Source: an uncultured Bacteroides sp. (GTDB lineage Bacteria > Bacteroidota > Bacteroidia > Bacteroidales > Bacteroidaceae). From it: 53,224 bases of DNA. The stretch covers positions 1 to 53,224 of the forward strand of contig CAMTPA010000008.1 of NCBI GenBank assembly GCA_947074275.1. Direction: 5' to 3'. The position numbers and the translations under genes were made by a program. This document shows positions 1 to 8,211 of this stretch, in pieces. Under the pieces are notes generated by a model that was not told the origin of the DNA, made no database searches, and saw only the letters and a program-made list of their open reading frames with translations. Numbering within the stretch: the stretch's first letter is position 1; each line of letters opens with the position of its first letter.

Positions 1-495
1 ATTACTGCATGTTTATTGGTGGCCATAACTATATTTGTTTGAGTAGGTATGCAAATATAGTTAAAACTCTACTTCTAAAGCTCTAATTAGAACCAAATGT
101 TTGATTTTATAACGAGTTGTGTGAGTGAGTTATTTTTGATGTTCCTAATATGAAGTAAGTCATATTGATGAAATTCCGAGTGTTTGGATAATCTCTTGCT
201 CTTTTTCTATGGCATTGCATTTCAAAATTGGTATCACACAATTCGCATACTCATTTTTATCGGGAACTATAAATTGGGATGTGTTTTCAAGGGAAAGTCG
301 AGAATGTAGTTTTTTTATCACCGTTATTATTGGTGGTAAATTCAACCTTAGAAACTGATGAAAATGTTTCTAAGCAGAGGAGGTAAAGAGAAAAACTGTA
401 CTTGCCAAATCGTGTGGGTAAAGAAGCTGATAACCCTTTACCCATACGATTTGTTGGAAAGTCAGTTTTGTGTTCTATATGATTAGCGTAGCTTT
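1..495. other. Intergenic region with no convincing gene
   Basis: A perfect 11-bp inverted repeat (AACTATATTTG at 27-37, its complement at 52-62) is visible, but neither side has a clear T-run. A minus-strand frame at 160-345 could encode 61 residues with fairly ordinary composition. I recognise no family and see no promoter, so it is either a very short unknown gene, a fragment or chance. The hairpin at 406-453 is listed separately. Confidence 0.4.
406..453 (-). terminator. Hairpin downstream of carbonic anhydrase gene
   Basis: A 17-bp stem (406-422 with 437-453, one G-T wobble) and a 14-nt loop lie about 43 bp past the stop of the minus-strand carbonic anhydrase gene. On the minus strand a T-rich tract follows after about 8 nt. 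This is a probable terminator, although the T-run is not directly adjacent. Confidence 0.5.
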
Positions 496-1209
496 TTAAA
501 TAAATTCCACAGCTCCTGTATGGAGATTGAACACAGCTCCCACTATCTTTATTTTTCCTTCGTGCTCTAACTCTGCTAATATTTCACTTTCGTGGCGCAC
601 TCGATTTACCATAAACTCTACGTTTTTATATACAACTTGGTTTTGAAAATCGGCTGAATGGCGGTCGGAATGTGCAGTGTAGCAACTGTCGATAGCAGGT
701 TCTATTTTTGCAAGCATTTGTGTCATATTGCCAGCTTGCACTCTTTCGCAAGCCGAGTGAACAGCTCCGCAACACTCGTGTCCCAATACCACTACTACTT
801 TCGAGCCCGAATGCTCGCAAGCATATTCCATACTTCCCAACACATCTTCACTCACTACATTGCCTGCTACGCGTGTCACAAATAAATCGCCGAGTCCTTT
901 ATCGAAGATAATCTCTACTGGCACACGCGAGTCGATGCAAGATAATACGATAGCCATTGGGTGTTGTCCATCTTCTGCCGACTCTACCAACTGTGCCATT
1001 GCATCGCGTTTGTGCGTATGTTTTGTCACAAAGTTTGCGTTGCCTTTTTTCAGTATTTCAATCACCGAGTCGGGCGATAGCGGCTCTACATCAGTGGCGT
1101 GTAGCACGTGTGTTTCAACTATTTCTATTGTCTCTTTTCTTTGGTTGGTAGGCGAGCAACTCACCAAAATAGCAGCAAACGTCATTGCTGCAACAAATAC
1201 TTTTTTCAT
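496..1209 (-). CDS. Beta-class carbonic anhydrase, exported lipoprotein
   Basis: A 237-residue protein that should catalyse reversible hydration of CO2 to bicarbonate. The beta-class zinc site is complete: Cys91-x-Asp93-x-Arg95 (LSCIDSR) and His144-x2-Cys147 (GHECCGA). The N-terminus (MKKVFVAAMTFAAILVSC) is a lipoprotein signal with the lipidated Cys at 18, so the enzyme is predicted to be membrane-anchored outside the cytoplasm. Most family members are cytosolic, but exported versions are known. It is transcribed alone, divergently from the next gene, with a hairpin downstream. The family call is secure from the motifs. The location is inferred from the signal. Confidence 0.93.
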   Translation of the reverse strand: MKKVFVAAMTFAAILVSCSPTNQRKETIEIVETHVLHATDVEPLSPDSVIEILKKGNANFVTKHTHKRDAMAQLVESAEDGQHPMAIVLSCIDSRVPVEIIFDKGLGDLFVTRVAGNVVSEDVLGSMEYACEHSGSKVVVVLGHECCGAVHSACERVQAGNMTQMLAKIEPAIDSCYTAHSDRHSADFQNQVVYKNVEFMVNRVRHESEILAELEHEGKIKIVGAVFNLHTGAVEFI

Positions 1210-1397
1210 TTTGCTTTTACCTTAATATAATTTTGAGAATGCAAAATTAGTTAAAATAGGTTTTTAGGTATAGGCGTTTTTATTCTTTATTTACAAAGGC
1301 TCTGATAGGAGTTTTATTTTGATAGCATTTTATTAATAAATGTTTTAAAATGTGTGTTTTTAAGTAGGATTGATTCGTTTTTCTTCTTTTCCGTGTA

Positions 1398-1425
1398 TTG
1401 TATTTCATTTATTGCCTTAACTTTG
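1398..1425 (+). promoter_or_regulatory. Bacteroidetes-type promoter for the 1477 gene
   Basis: TAACTTTG at 1418-1425 matches the -7 consensus TAnnTTTG, with TTG at 1398-1400, a 17-bp gap (slightly short). Transcription would begin near 1430, downstream of the upstream in-frame ATG at 1354. This supports the start at 1477. Confidence 0.5.
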
Positions 1426-1476
1426 TCTTTGTGTCATATATATTTATATGAATCTTTTGTTTTAAACAATGATACA

Positions 1477-2499
1477 ATGAAAAAACTACTAACTATCTTG
1501 GCGGCATCTCTACTTGTGGCCTCTGCCTCGTTTGCGCAGAAAAAAGTAACTTATGGTAAATCTACATTTACTTTGTACAATCCCGTTTCTTCTATTAAGC
1601 CTACTCCTTCTATCGGATTGAAAGCTCCTTCTAAGGGATACGAACTCAAACAACCGGGTTATGGAACAGGTACTTATTATTCGTGTGCGCCCGGCAAATA
1701 CTCTAAAAAGAAATACAGTTGTTTTTATACCGAACTGAGCGAATGGCTTTATCAAACACCAGCAGTGGTGGAGGCTTTTGCACAGAAAAATAATATGATG
1801 CCTATTTCGGAAAAAGAGTGCAAAAAACTAAGTAAACAGGGCATTCCTGTGAGGGGAAGCAGTGTTTATAAGTTCAAAGACTTTTATGTTTGTTTTGATT
1901 ATGCCACACTTTCTCAGAGTGATAACGAACAGTATGTGAGTAGTGTAGAGGTAATAGAAACGATTGCGGCAACCGAAAAGCAACGTATTATGGATGTGGC
2001 GTGGCAATGGTGGAACGATGGTGTGCAGATGGCGGATATCGCTTCTGTGACTCAAAAAAATAGAAAAGTAAAAAATCATCCGATGAACTCAACTCAAACA
2101 CCCGAATATTTTGAAATAACCGAATCATTTCGCCTTGATAAGGGATTTTACTCTTTTGCCGTAGTTGATGCCAAACCACTCTATTTGTGGCATAAATACG
2201 AACCTGTTTTTGAAGCGAATATCGATAAAAAAGATTTTCATTTGTATGGTAGCATAGAAATGGATGATGTAGAGGCGAGTTGCAGTTGGAATTTGAATAT
2301 GGAAAAAGTGGCCGATGAGGTGATTGTTTCGTACGGTGTTTCTACTCGATTTTTAGGTAATGCCCAAGATGGTGAAACGTGGGACTCGACAATGAAACTT
2401 GAGAAAGAGATGGATAAAATGGGCAAGAATGCGCACAAAGAGGCTCAACGAAGCAATGGTGCTGCTATGGAGCAGTTTTACAAAGAAATTCTGAACTAA
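1477..2499 (+). CDS. Exported protein of unknown function
   Basis: A 340-residue protein starting with a clear cleavable signal peptide (MKKLLTILAASLLVASASFAQ). The reading frame is open further upstream to 1354, but that extension is hydrophobic noise and precedes the promoter, so 1477 is chosen. The mature part is rich in Lys, Tyr and Ser, with no catalytic motif or repeat that I recognise. Short patches such as DVAWQWWNDGVQ suggest a folded beta/alpha domain. It is monocistronic: topB follows after 285 bp with its own promoter. Probably a periplasmic or outer-membrane-associated protein; function unknown. Confidence 0.75.
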   Translation: MKKLLTILAASLLVASASFAQKKVTYGKSTFTLYNPVSSIKPTPSIGLKAPSKGYELKQPGYGTGTYYSCAPGKYSKKKYSCFYTELSEWLYQTPAVVEAFAQKNNMMPISEKECKKLSKQGIPVRGSSVYKFKDFYVCFDYATLSQSDNEQYVSSVEVIETIAATEKQRIMDVAWQWWNDGVQMADIASVTQKNRKVKNHPMNSTQTPEYFEITESFRLDKGFYSFAVVDAKPLYLWHKYEPVFEANIDKKDFHLYGSIEMDDVEASCSWNLNMEKVADEVIVSYGVSTRFLGNAQDGETWDSTMKLEKEMDKMGKNAHKEAQRSNGAAMEQFYKEILN

Positions 2500-2590
2500 A
2501 TAAACTCTCTTTTACTTCTAAGTTGATACCTCTTCATTAATGTTTTAGTGGCTGCTCTGCATTTCGTGTATAGCTGTTATTAATTGATTT

Positions 2591-2686
2591 ATCAACTATG
2601 AACAGTTGATTTAGTTTCACCGCCTTGAAACTTTTGTTTCAAAGGGGAGAAACTTTAGTTTCGCTTAGTTGAAACTTTTGTTTCAA
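2591..2686. repeat. Cluster of short hairpin repeats
   Basis: The palindrome TTGAAACTTTTGTTTCAA occurs twice (2625-2642 and 2669-2686), with a shorter variant GAAACTTTAGTTTC at 2649-2662 between them. A separate 7-bp inverted repeat (ATCAACT / AGTTGAT) lies at 2591-2610. Each can form a small hairpin. The cluster lies between a gene end and the topB promoter. Its function is not evident. Confidence 0.7.
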
Positions 2687-2728
2687 GGCTATAAAACTAA
2701 TGAAACTATTTACTTCCGCTTTTCATTC

Positions 2729-2760
2729 TTTGTTGTTGGCTGATTATTTGTTTACTTTTG
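2729..2760 (+). promoter_or_regulatory. Promoter of topB
   Basis: TTTG at 2729-2732, a 20-bp gap, then TACTTTTG at 2753-2760. This is a near-ideal Bacteroidetes housekeeping promoter. It places the transcript start after 2758, so translation must start at the ATG at 2785. Confidence 0.75.
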
Positions 2761-2784
2761 CATTTCGATTCAAATATTTTCAGA

Positions 2785-4908
2785 ATGATAGTATGCATTG
2801 CCGAAAAGCCCTCAGTGGCTCGTGATATAGCCGATGTGCTGGGTGCCAAAAATAAAAAAGATGGTTACATCGAAGGAAACGGTTATCAGGTGACCTGGAC
2901 TTTCGGACATTTGTGCACCTTGAAGGAGCCACAAGAATACACGCCAGCGTGGAAGTCGTGGAGCTTGGGAAGCTTGCCGATGATTCCGCCACGTTTTGGC
3001 ATCAAGCTGATAGGAAACCCTACTTACGAACGTCAGTTTCAGGTAATTGAGAAATTGATGCAAGCAGCTACTGGCATTGTAAACTGTGGTGATGCTGGGC
3101 AAGAAGGAGAGTTGATTCAACGCTGGGTGATGCAAAAAGCAGGTGCAAAGTGTCCTGTGAAGCGGTTGTGGATTTCCTCGCTTACCGAAGAGGCGATTCG
3201 CGAAGGATTTGCCAATCTGAAAGACGACTCTGAATTTAAGCCACTCTACGAGGCTGGGCTTTCTCGTGCCATTGGCGACTGGCTTTTGGGGATGAATGCC
3301 ACTCGACTATACACTATCAAATATGGACAAAACAAGCAGGTGCTCTCTATCGGCAGGGTGCAGACTCCTACTTTGGCTCTGATTGTGAACAGGCAGTTGG
3401 AGATACAAAACTTTGAACCCAAACAATATTGGGAGTTGAAAACCGTGTATCGAGATACCACCTTCTCGGCGCTGATTCGGAAAAGCGACGAAGAGCTTGC
3501 TGCCGAAGAAGAGAAAAACGGTGGTAAGGGAAAAAAAGTAGAAAACCTCGGCATCGATCCCATTGGTAGCCGTGAAGAGGGTGAGGAGCTTCTTGAACAC
3601 ATTCGTGAATTGCCGTTTGTGGTGACCCACGTAACCAAAAAAGATGGTCGTGAGTTTGCACCCCGTTTGTTCGACTTGACCTCGTTGCAGGTGGAGTGCA
3701 ACAAGAAATTTGGCTATTCGGCCGATGAAACACTAAAACTGATACAAGCTTTATACGAGAAAAAAGTAGCCACTTATCCACGTGTCGATACTACTTTTTT
3801 GAGCGATGATATTTATCCGAAGTGCCCCAATATATTGAAAGGGTTGCGCGATTATGAACGTTTCACCATCTCTTTGCAAGATAAGCCATTGGTGAAATCG
3901 AAAAAAGTGTTCGACAACTCCAAAGTGACCGATCACCACGCCATTATTCCCACGGGAGTTTATCCGCAAAATCTCACCAATATGGAGCGTAGTGTGTTCG
4001 ACCTCATAGCACGTAGATTCATAGCCGTGTTTTATCCCGACTGTAAAATATCCACCACCACCGTGCTCGGAAAGGTAGATGAAATTGATTTCCGGGTGAC
4101 TGGCAAACAAATAGTGGAACCTGGCTGGCGAGTGGTTTTTGCGAAAGAATCGAAAGATACTATTACCGCCTCCGACGACGGTGAAGAGGAGAGGGAAGAT
4201 GTGTTGCCATCATTTGTAAAAGGAGAAAGTGGACCACACGTTCCCGATTTGAACGAAAAATGGACTCAGCCGCCACGCCCTTATACCGAGGCGACACTGC
4301 TTCGTGCTATGGAGACAGCCGGAAAGCTGGTAGACAACGACGAGCTACGCGATGCGCTCAAAGAAAACGGCATCGGTCGACCCTCAACTCGGGCCGCCAT
4401 TATCGAAACTCTTTTTAAACGCAACTACATCCGCAAAGAAAAAAAGAACTTGATAGCTACTTCCACTGGGGTAGAACTTATTCAAATCATCCACGAAGAA
4501 TTACTCAAATCGGCTGAGCTGACAGGTATCTGGGAGAAGAAACTACGTGAGATAGAACGTAAAACCTACGATGCACGTCAGTTTTTAGAGGAACTGAAAC
4601 AGATGGTGAGCGAAGTGGTGTATAGTGTGCTTTCGGACAATAGCAACCGTCGCATCACGCTGCACGAGGCGGTGGATGCACAGCAGGCAAAAGAAAGCAA
4701 GGAGAAAAAAGAACCCAAGAAGCGCACTCGCAAACCTGCCACAAAAAAGAAGGCTCAAACTTCGGAGGCTTCTATGTTACCTGCCGATGTTGTCGTTGGT
4801 CAGCCTTGTCCGCTCTGTGGAAAGGGTAGCGTCATTCAAGGAAAAACAGCCTTTGGCTGCTCCGAATGGAAAAATGGATGTGCATTCAGAAAACCATTTG
4901 GAGAATAG
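2785..4908 (+). CDS. topB: DNA topoisomerase III (type IA)
   Basis: A 707-residue type IA topoisomerase that relaxes or decatenates DNA by cutting one strand. The N-terminal TOPRIM domain begins MIVCIAEKPSVARDIADVLG and continues with the acidic DAGQEGELIQRW segment. The catalytic tyrosine is Tyr331 in ATYPRVDTTF, and the helix containing ENGIGRPSTRA fits the family. A Lys-rich linker (about residues 635-665) leads to a single C-terminal zinc ribbon (CPLCGKG ... GCSEWKNGCAF). The start at 2785 is preferred over 2758 because the promoter lies in between and the TOPRIM strand starts there. Length and architecture are typical of the TopB copies found in Bacteroidetes chromosomes and mobile elements. 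No mobile genes are nearby. Confidence 0.96.
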   Translation: MIVCIAEKPSVARDIADVLGAKNKKDGYIEGNGYQVTWTFGHLCTLKEPQEYTPAWKSWSLGSLPMIPPRFGIKLIGNPTYERQFQVIEKLMQAATGIVNCGDAGQEGELIQRWVMQKAGAKCPVKRLWISSLTEEAIREGFANLKDDSEFKPLYEAGLSRAIGDWLLGMNATRLYTIKYGQNKQVLSIGRVQTPTLALIVNRQLEIQNFEPKQYWELKTVYRDTTFSALIRKSDEELAAEEEKNGGKGKKVENLGIDPIGSREEGEELLEHIRELPFVVTHVTKKDGREFAPRLFDLTSLQVECNKKFGYSADETLKLIQALYEKKVATYPRVDTTFLSDDIYPKCPNILKGLRDYERFTISLQDKPLVKSKKVFDNSKVTDHHAIIPTGVYPQNLTNMERSVFDLIARRFIAVFYPDCKISTTTVLGKVDEIDFRVTGKQIVEPGWRVVFAKESKDTITASDDGEEEREDVLPSFVKGESGPHVPDLNEKWTQPPRPYTEATLLRAMETAGKLVDNDELRDALKENGIGRPSTRAAIIETLFKRNYIRKEKKNLIATSTGVELIQIIHEELLKSAELTGIWEKKLREIERKTYDARQFLEELKQMVSEVVYSVLSDNSNRRITLHEAVDAQQAKESKEKKEPKKRTRKPATKKKAQTSEASMLPADVVVGQPCPLCGKGSVIQGKTAFGCSEWKNGCAFRKPFGE

Positions 4909-4954
4909 ATGATATAAATATAAGGTGTAAACTCTATAAAATAACAATTCGATT

Positions 4955-5215
4955 ATGAAAAAAGTGAAGATGTTTTATCAAGAAAGATGCCCATTTTGTA
5001 AGATGGCGTTTCGTTATATAGAAGAATTGCAACAAGAGCATCCTGAGTTTAAAGATATTGTGCTTGAGACGGTAGATGAATTGAAAGAGCCAGAGTTGGC
5101 CGACACCTTTGATTACTACTATGTACCTACATTCTATGTAGACGGGAAAAAAGTTCACGAAGGTGGAATTTACAAACCTGAGGTGGAAAAACTCCTGAGG
5201 CATATCATCGAATAA
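4955..5215 (+). CDS. Glutaredoxin-like thiol-disulfide protein
   Basis: An 86-residue single thioredoxin-fold domain with the redox motif Cys12-Pro-Phe-Cys15 and the downstream cis-Pro loop YYVPTFYVDG that binds substrate thiols. There is no signal peptide, so it should act in the cytoplasm. It lies 46 bp after topB and 79 bp before the next gene, and may share the topB transcript. The CPFC motif and size fit glutaredoxins. The partner and physiological substrate are unknown. Confidence 0.85.
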   Translation: MKKVKMFYQERCPFCKMAFRYIEELQQEHPEFKDIVLETVDELKEPELADTFDYYYVPTFYVDGKKVHEGGIYKPEVEKLLRHIIE

Positions 5216-5294
5216 AGTGTGTTGCGATGCACGTATCATTGGGAGTGACAATGCCTTACAATAAAACAGCCATTTTTGAGTTAGTATATTATCA

Positions 5295-7277
5295 ATGATA
5301 CGCATTAAATACATACTCTATATCACAATCATTCTTTTGCTTAGCTCGTGTGGTGCAGGCAAAAGCCTCAAGCAAGCGGAACAAAGTATGGCTCGTGGCG
5401 AATATTTTGATGCAGCCAAGCATTATCGGAAAGCTTATTCGGCCATCCCTCCAAAAGAACGCAAACTTCGTGGTGAAACAGCCTTCAAAATGGCTACTTG
5501 CTATCGACTTATCAACTACAATCTACGCGCCAAAGGTGCCTATCAAAATGCTATACGCTACAATTACCCCGATTCAATCAGTTTTTTCTATCTTGCCGAG
5601 AGCCAACGAAAAAACGGTGAATACAAACCTGCCATTGCTACTTACGAAACTTACTTGGCTTATATGCCCGATGATACATTAGCGATCAATGGGTTATTGT
5701 CGTGTAGAATGGCGCAACAATGGAAGGACAATCCTACGCGACATAAGGTTAAGCGTGAAGCCATCTTCTTCTCACGTCGAACCGATTATTCGCCAATGTA
5801 TGCAGGAGACGATCCCGATGTGCTCTACTTTACTTCTACTCGAAACGAGGCAAAAGGAAATGACTTGAATAGTATCACGGGGATGAAAAGTGCCGACTTG
5901 TTTATGTCGAGACGGGATGAACGTAAAAACTGGCAAAAGCCCGAAGTGATAGAATCGGAGGTAAATACAGAGTTTGAAGATGGAGCTTGCTCTTTTTCTG
6001 CCGATGGAAAAACAATGTATTTCACTCGGTGTCGTAGGGCAGCCGAATCACCCGTATATGCCGAAATCTATGCTTCGTCTCGCACAGGTGCCAATTGGTC
6101 TAAGCCTACCAAATGTGCCATTATCAACGACACACTCTCCTCGGTAGCACACCCGGCTATGTCGCCTGCTGGCGATTTTCTCTATTTCGTGTCGGATATG
6201 CCTGGTGGGTATGGTGGGCTTGATATTTGGCGCATCAATGTGGTGAAAGATGGTTTTGGATATGTAGATAATTTAGGCTCCGATATAAATACAGCAGGCA
6301 ATGAAATGTTTCCTACCTTTGGCCCGAAAGGTGAACTCTACTTTTCGTCCGATGGACATCCCGGAATGGGAGGCTTGGATATTTTCTCGGCAAAACTCGA
6401 TTCGCTCAATAATAGGTGGATAATACAAAATATGGGCATTCCCATCAATTCGGCAGGCGATGATTTTGGAATGACTTTTGAGCCTGGCACTTCACTTCGA
6501 GGGTTCTTCTCGTCCAATCGTGGAGATGCACGCGGCTGGGATCATATTTATAGTTTCGAACTTCCCGATATAAACCATACGCTGACTGGGTGGGTGTATG
6601 ATAAAGACGGAGATGCTCTGCCCGAAGCTGTGGTGACTGTGGTGGGGGATGATGGCTTTTATCAGCGCATAAGTGTGAAAAGAGATGGCTCGTTCACACA
6701 GCGTGTAGCTCCTGGACAAAAGTATGTGATGCTTGCTACTTGCCGAGGCTATCTTAATGGCAAAGAAGAATTGGTGACTGATACCATACAAGCAGACCGT
6801 TCCTATGAGGTGCAGTTTCCGCTTGCTTCTATCACGCGCCCTGTACTTATCGAAAATATTTTCTATGAGTTCGACCGTGCCGACTTGACACCCGAATCGA
6901 CCGCTGCTCTTGATGAATTGATTCAATTGTTGAATGACAATCCTAATGTTACGATAGAGCTGGCAGCGCATTGCGATTACAAAGGGAATGATGACTACAA
7001 CGAGCGTTTGTCACAGCGTCGTGCCGAATCGGTAGTAAATTATCTTATAAAAGGAGGTGTCGCTGCCGATAGATTGACGGCAAAAGGATATGGAGAGCAA
7101 AAACCCAAAGTGGTGAATAAGTCGACTTTGCAGAAAGCCCCTTTTCTAAAACACGGCGATGTGCTGACAGAGGAATACATCTTAGCATTGCCCGAAGAAC
7201 AACAAGAGGTTTGCAATGCCATCAATCGTCGTACGGAGTTTCAGGTGTTGCGCACTACTTACGGGATGTACAAATAA
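5295..7277 (+). CDS. OmpA-family lipoprotein with TPR and PD40 repeats
   Basis: A 660-residue outer-membrane lipoprotein. The signal ends in LLLSSC with the lipidated Cys at 19. Then come TPR-like helices (about 25-140), a beta-propeller of PD40/WD40-like strands (about 165-420, with repeated DGKTMYFTR / GDFLYFVSD / GELYFSSDG patterns), a carboxypeptidase regulatory-like beta-sandwich (about 440-510) and a C-terminal OmpA peptidoglycan-binding domain (about 535-660; FYEFDRADLTPES and NERLSQRRAESVVNYL). This domain order is common in Bacteroidetes, including gliding and type IX secretion proteins such as PorE, but no secretion gene is nearby. The likely role is linking the outer membrane or a surface complex to peptidoglycan. 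A terminator hairpin follows directly. Confidence 0.9.
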   Translation: MIRIKYILYITIILLLSSCGAGKSLKQAEQSMARGEYFDAAKHYRKAYSAIPPKERKLRGETAFKMATCYRLINYNLRAKGAYQNAIRYNYPDSISFFYLAESQRKNGEYKPAIATYETYLAYMPDDTLAINGLLSCRMAQQWKDNPTRHKVKREAIFFSRRTDYSPMYAGDDPDVLYFTSTRNEAKGNDLNSITGMKSADLFMSRRDERKNWQKPEVIESEVNTEFEDGACSFSADGKTMYFTRCRRAAESPVYAEIYASSRTGANWSKPTKCAIINDTLSSVAHPAMSPAGDFLYFVSDMPGGYGGLDIWRINVVKDGFGYVDNLGSDINTAGNEMFPTFGPKGELYFSSDGHPGMGGLDIFSAKLDSLNNRWIIQNMGIPINSAGDDFGMTFEPGTSLRGFFSSNRGDARGWDHIYSFELPDINHTLTGWVYDKDGDALPEAVVTVVGDDGFYQRISVKRDGSFTQRVAPGQKYVMLATCRGYLNGKEELVTDTIQADRSYEVQFPLASITRPVLIENIFYEFDRADLTPESTAALDELIQLLNDNPNVTIELAAHCDYKGNDDYNERLSQRRAESVVNYLIKGGVAADRLTAKGYGEQKPKVVNKSTLQKAPFLKHGDVLTEEYILALPEEQQEVCNAINRRTEFQVLRTTYGMYK

Positions 7278-7280
7278 AAA

Positions 7281-7314
7281 AGCATAACGTTCTAATTAAA
7301 TAGCACGTTATGCT
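7281..7314. terminator. Bidirectional terminator between OmpA-like gene and aquaporin
   Basis: AGCATAACGT (7281-7290) pairs perfectly with 7305-7314 across a 14-nt loop. An A-run lies just left of it, giving a T-run on the minus strand. It best serves the minus-strand aquaporin gene, whose stop is 32 bp away, and may also stop the plus-strand gene. Confidence 0.75.
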
Positions 7315-7345
7315 CATACGTCAAAGAAAATAGCTGTTGCAATAG

Positions 7346-8050
7346 TTAGCTACAAGTTCCCTCAATATTAGTGTCGCTATCTTTCTTGATAACTTGCCAT
7401 ACCAATGCAGCAACCAATGCTCCGATAAGTGGGGCAAGAATGAAAACCCAAATTTGTGATAAGGCAACTCCACCCGTAAAAATAGCTGGCCCGATGGAAC
7501 GAGCTGGGTTGACTGATGCACCGTCGATAGGAATCATTACAATATTGACAATTGCCAATGCCCAACCGATAGCTACGCCCGCAAAACCTCTGTATGGGTT
7601 TTTGCTGGTAGAACCCAATACTACCAATACAAATAAGAATGTGAAAATAATTTCACCAATGAATGCTCCCGCCAAATGTCCATCGGGATATTGGTTAGCT
7701 CCAAAAGTAGTCCATTGCATCGAAATTAGTCCGATAGCGACTGCGCCCATTATACCTCCAATGATTTGTGCAATCCAATACGAAATCATCTCACCAAACT
7801 TCATACCTCCATTTAGAAATACTCCGAAACTAACAGCGGGGTTGACGTGGCAGCCAGAAATAGGGCCAATGGTGTAAGCCATAACCAACACGGCAAGACC
7901 AAAACACATACCAATAGCGGTGATGGTAATGGGGTTTCCCATAGTAGTTAAGCTGTCTGCACCTACAAATATTTGTCCAAACACGGCACTACCGCAACCA
8001 AAAAGTACCAAAGCAAAAGTGCCCACCATTTCAGCAATAAATTTTCTCAT
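7346..8050 (-). CDS. Aquaporin (MIP family water/solute channel)
   Basis: A 234-residue inner-membrane channel with six hydrophobic helices and both pore motifs: GCHVNPAVSFG in the first half and GASVNPARSIG in the second. Overall it resembles AqpZ rather than the longer GlpF. By alignment from memory, the Arg after the second NPA and the filter Phe are kept. The AqpZ filter His aligns with Asn (ALAIVNIV) and the filter Thr with Ala, so permeability may not be strictly water. It is monocistronic: a terminator stands before it (dipeptidase gene) and after it. I do not assign aqpZ because of the filter differences. Confidence 0.92.
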   Translation of the reverse strand: MRKFIAEMVGTFALVLFGCGSAVFGQIFVGADSLTTMGNPITITAIGMCFGLAVLVMAYTIGPISGCHVNPAVSFGVFLNGGMKFGEMISYWIAQIIGGIMGAVAIGLISMQWTTFGANQYPDGHLAGAFIGEIIFTFLFVLVVLGSTSKNPYRGFAGVAIGWALAIVNIVMIPIDGASVNPARSIGPAIFTGGVALSQIWVFILAPLIGALVAALVWQVIKKDSDTNIEGTCS

Positions 8051-8108
8051 AAGTCATTTTAATTTAAGATGGTTATTATAATTATTTGTAATATCGGCTA
8101 TAAAAACA

Positions 8109-8156
8109 AATAGGCACAACATTCACATCGCTTTGTATGTGAATATCGTGCCTATT
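8109..8156 (-). terminator. Terminator of the aroC-dipeptidase operon
   Basis: A 20-bp stem with two wobble pairs (8109-8128 with 8137-8156) and an 8-nt loop lies 55 bp past the dipeptidase stop. On the minus strand it is followed by TTTGTTTTTA. A strong intrinsic terminator. Confidence 0.85.
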
Positions 8157-8211
8157 AAATTCTTATGTGTTGATTGAACGCTATTTAAAGCGTATTTAAA
8201 ATACTTTGTTT

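Noticed and set aside
160..345. Minus-strand 61-residue frame near the left edge
   Set aside because: Protein-like composition but no family, promoter or operon partner. Mentioned only in the intergenic entry.
2625..2686. CRISPR or transposon end
   Set aside because: Only three short palindromes, no spacer regularity and no transposase nearby.
2785..4908. topB as evidence of an integrated conjugative element
   Set aside because: TopB is common on such elements, but no tra, mob, integrase or tetQ-like genes are in the window.
7371..7877. 168-residue plus-strand frame
   Set aside because: Exactly antisense to the aquaporin gene. Its Pro/Thr/Ile-rich sequence is the shadow of membrane helices.
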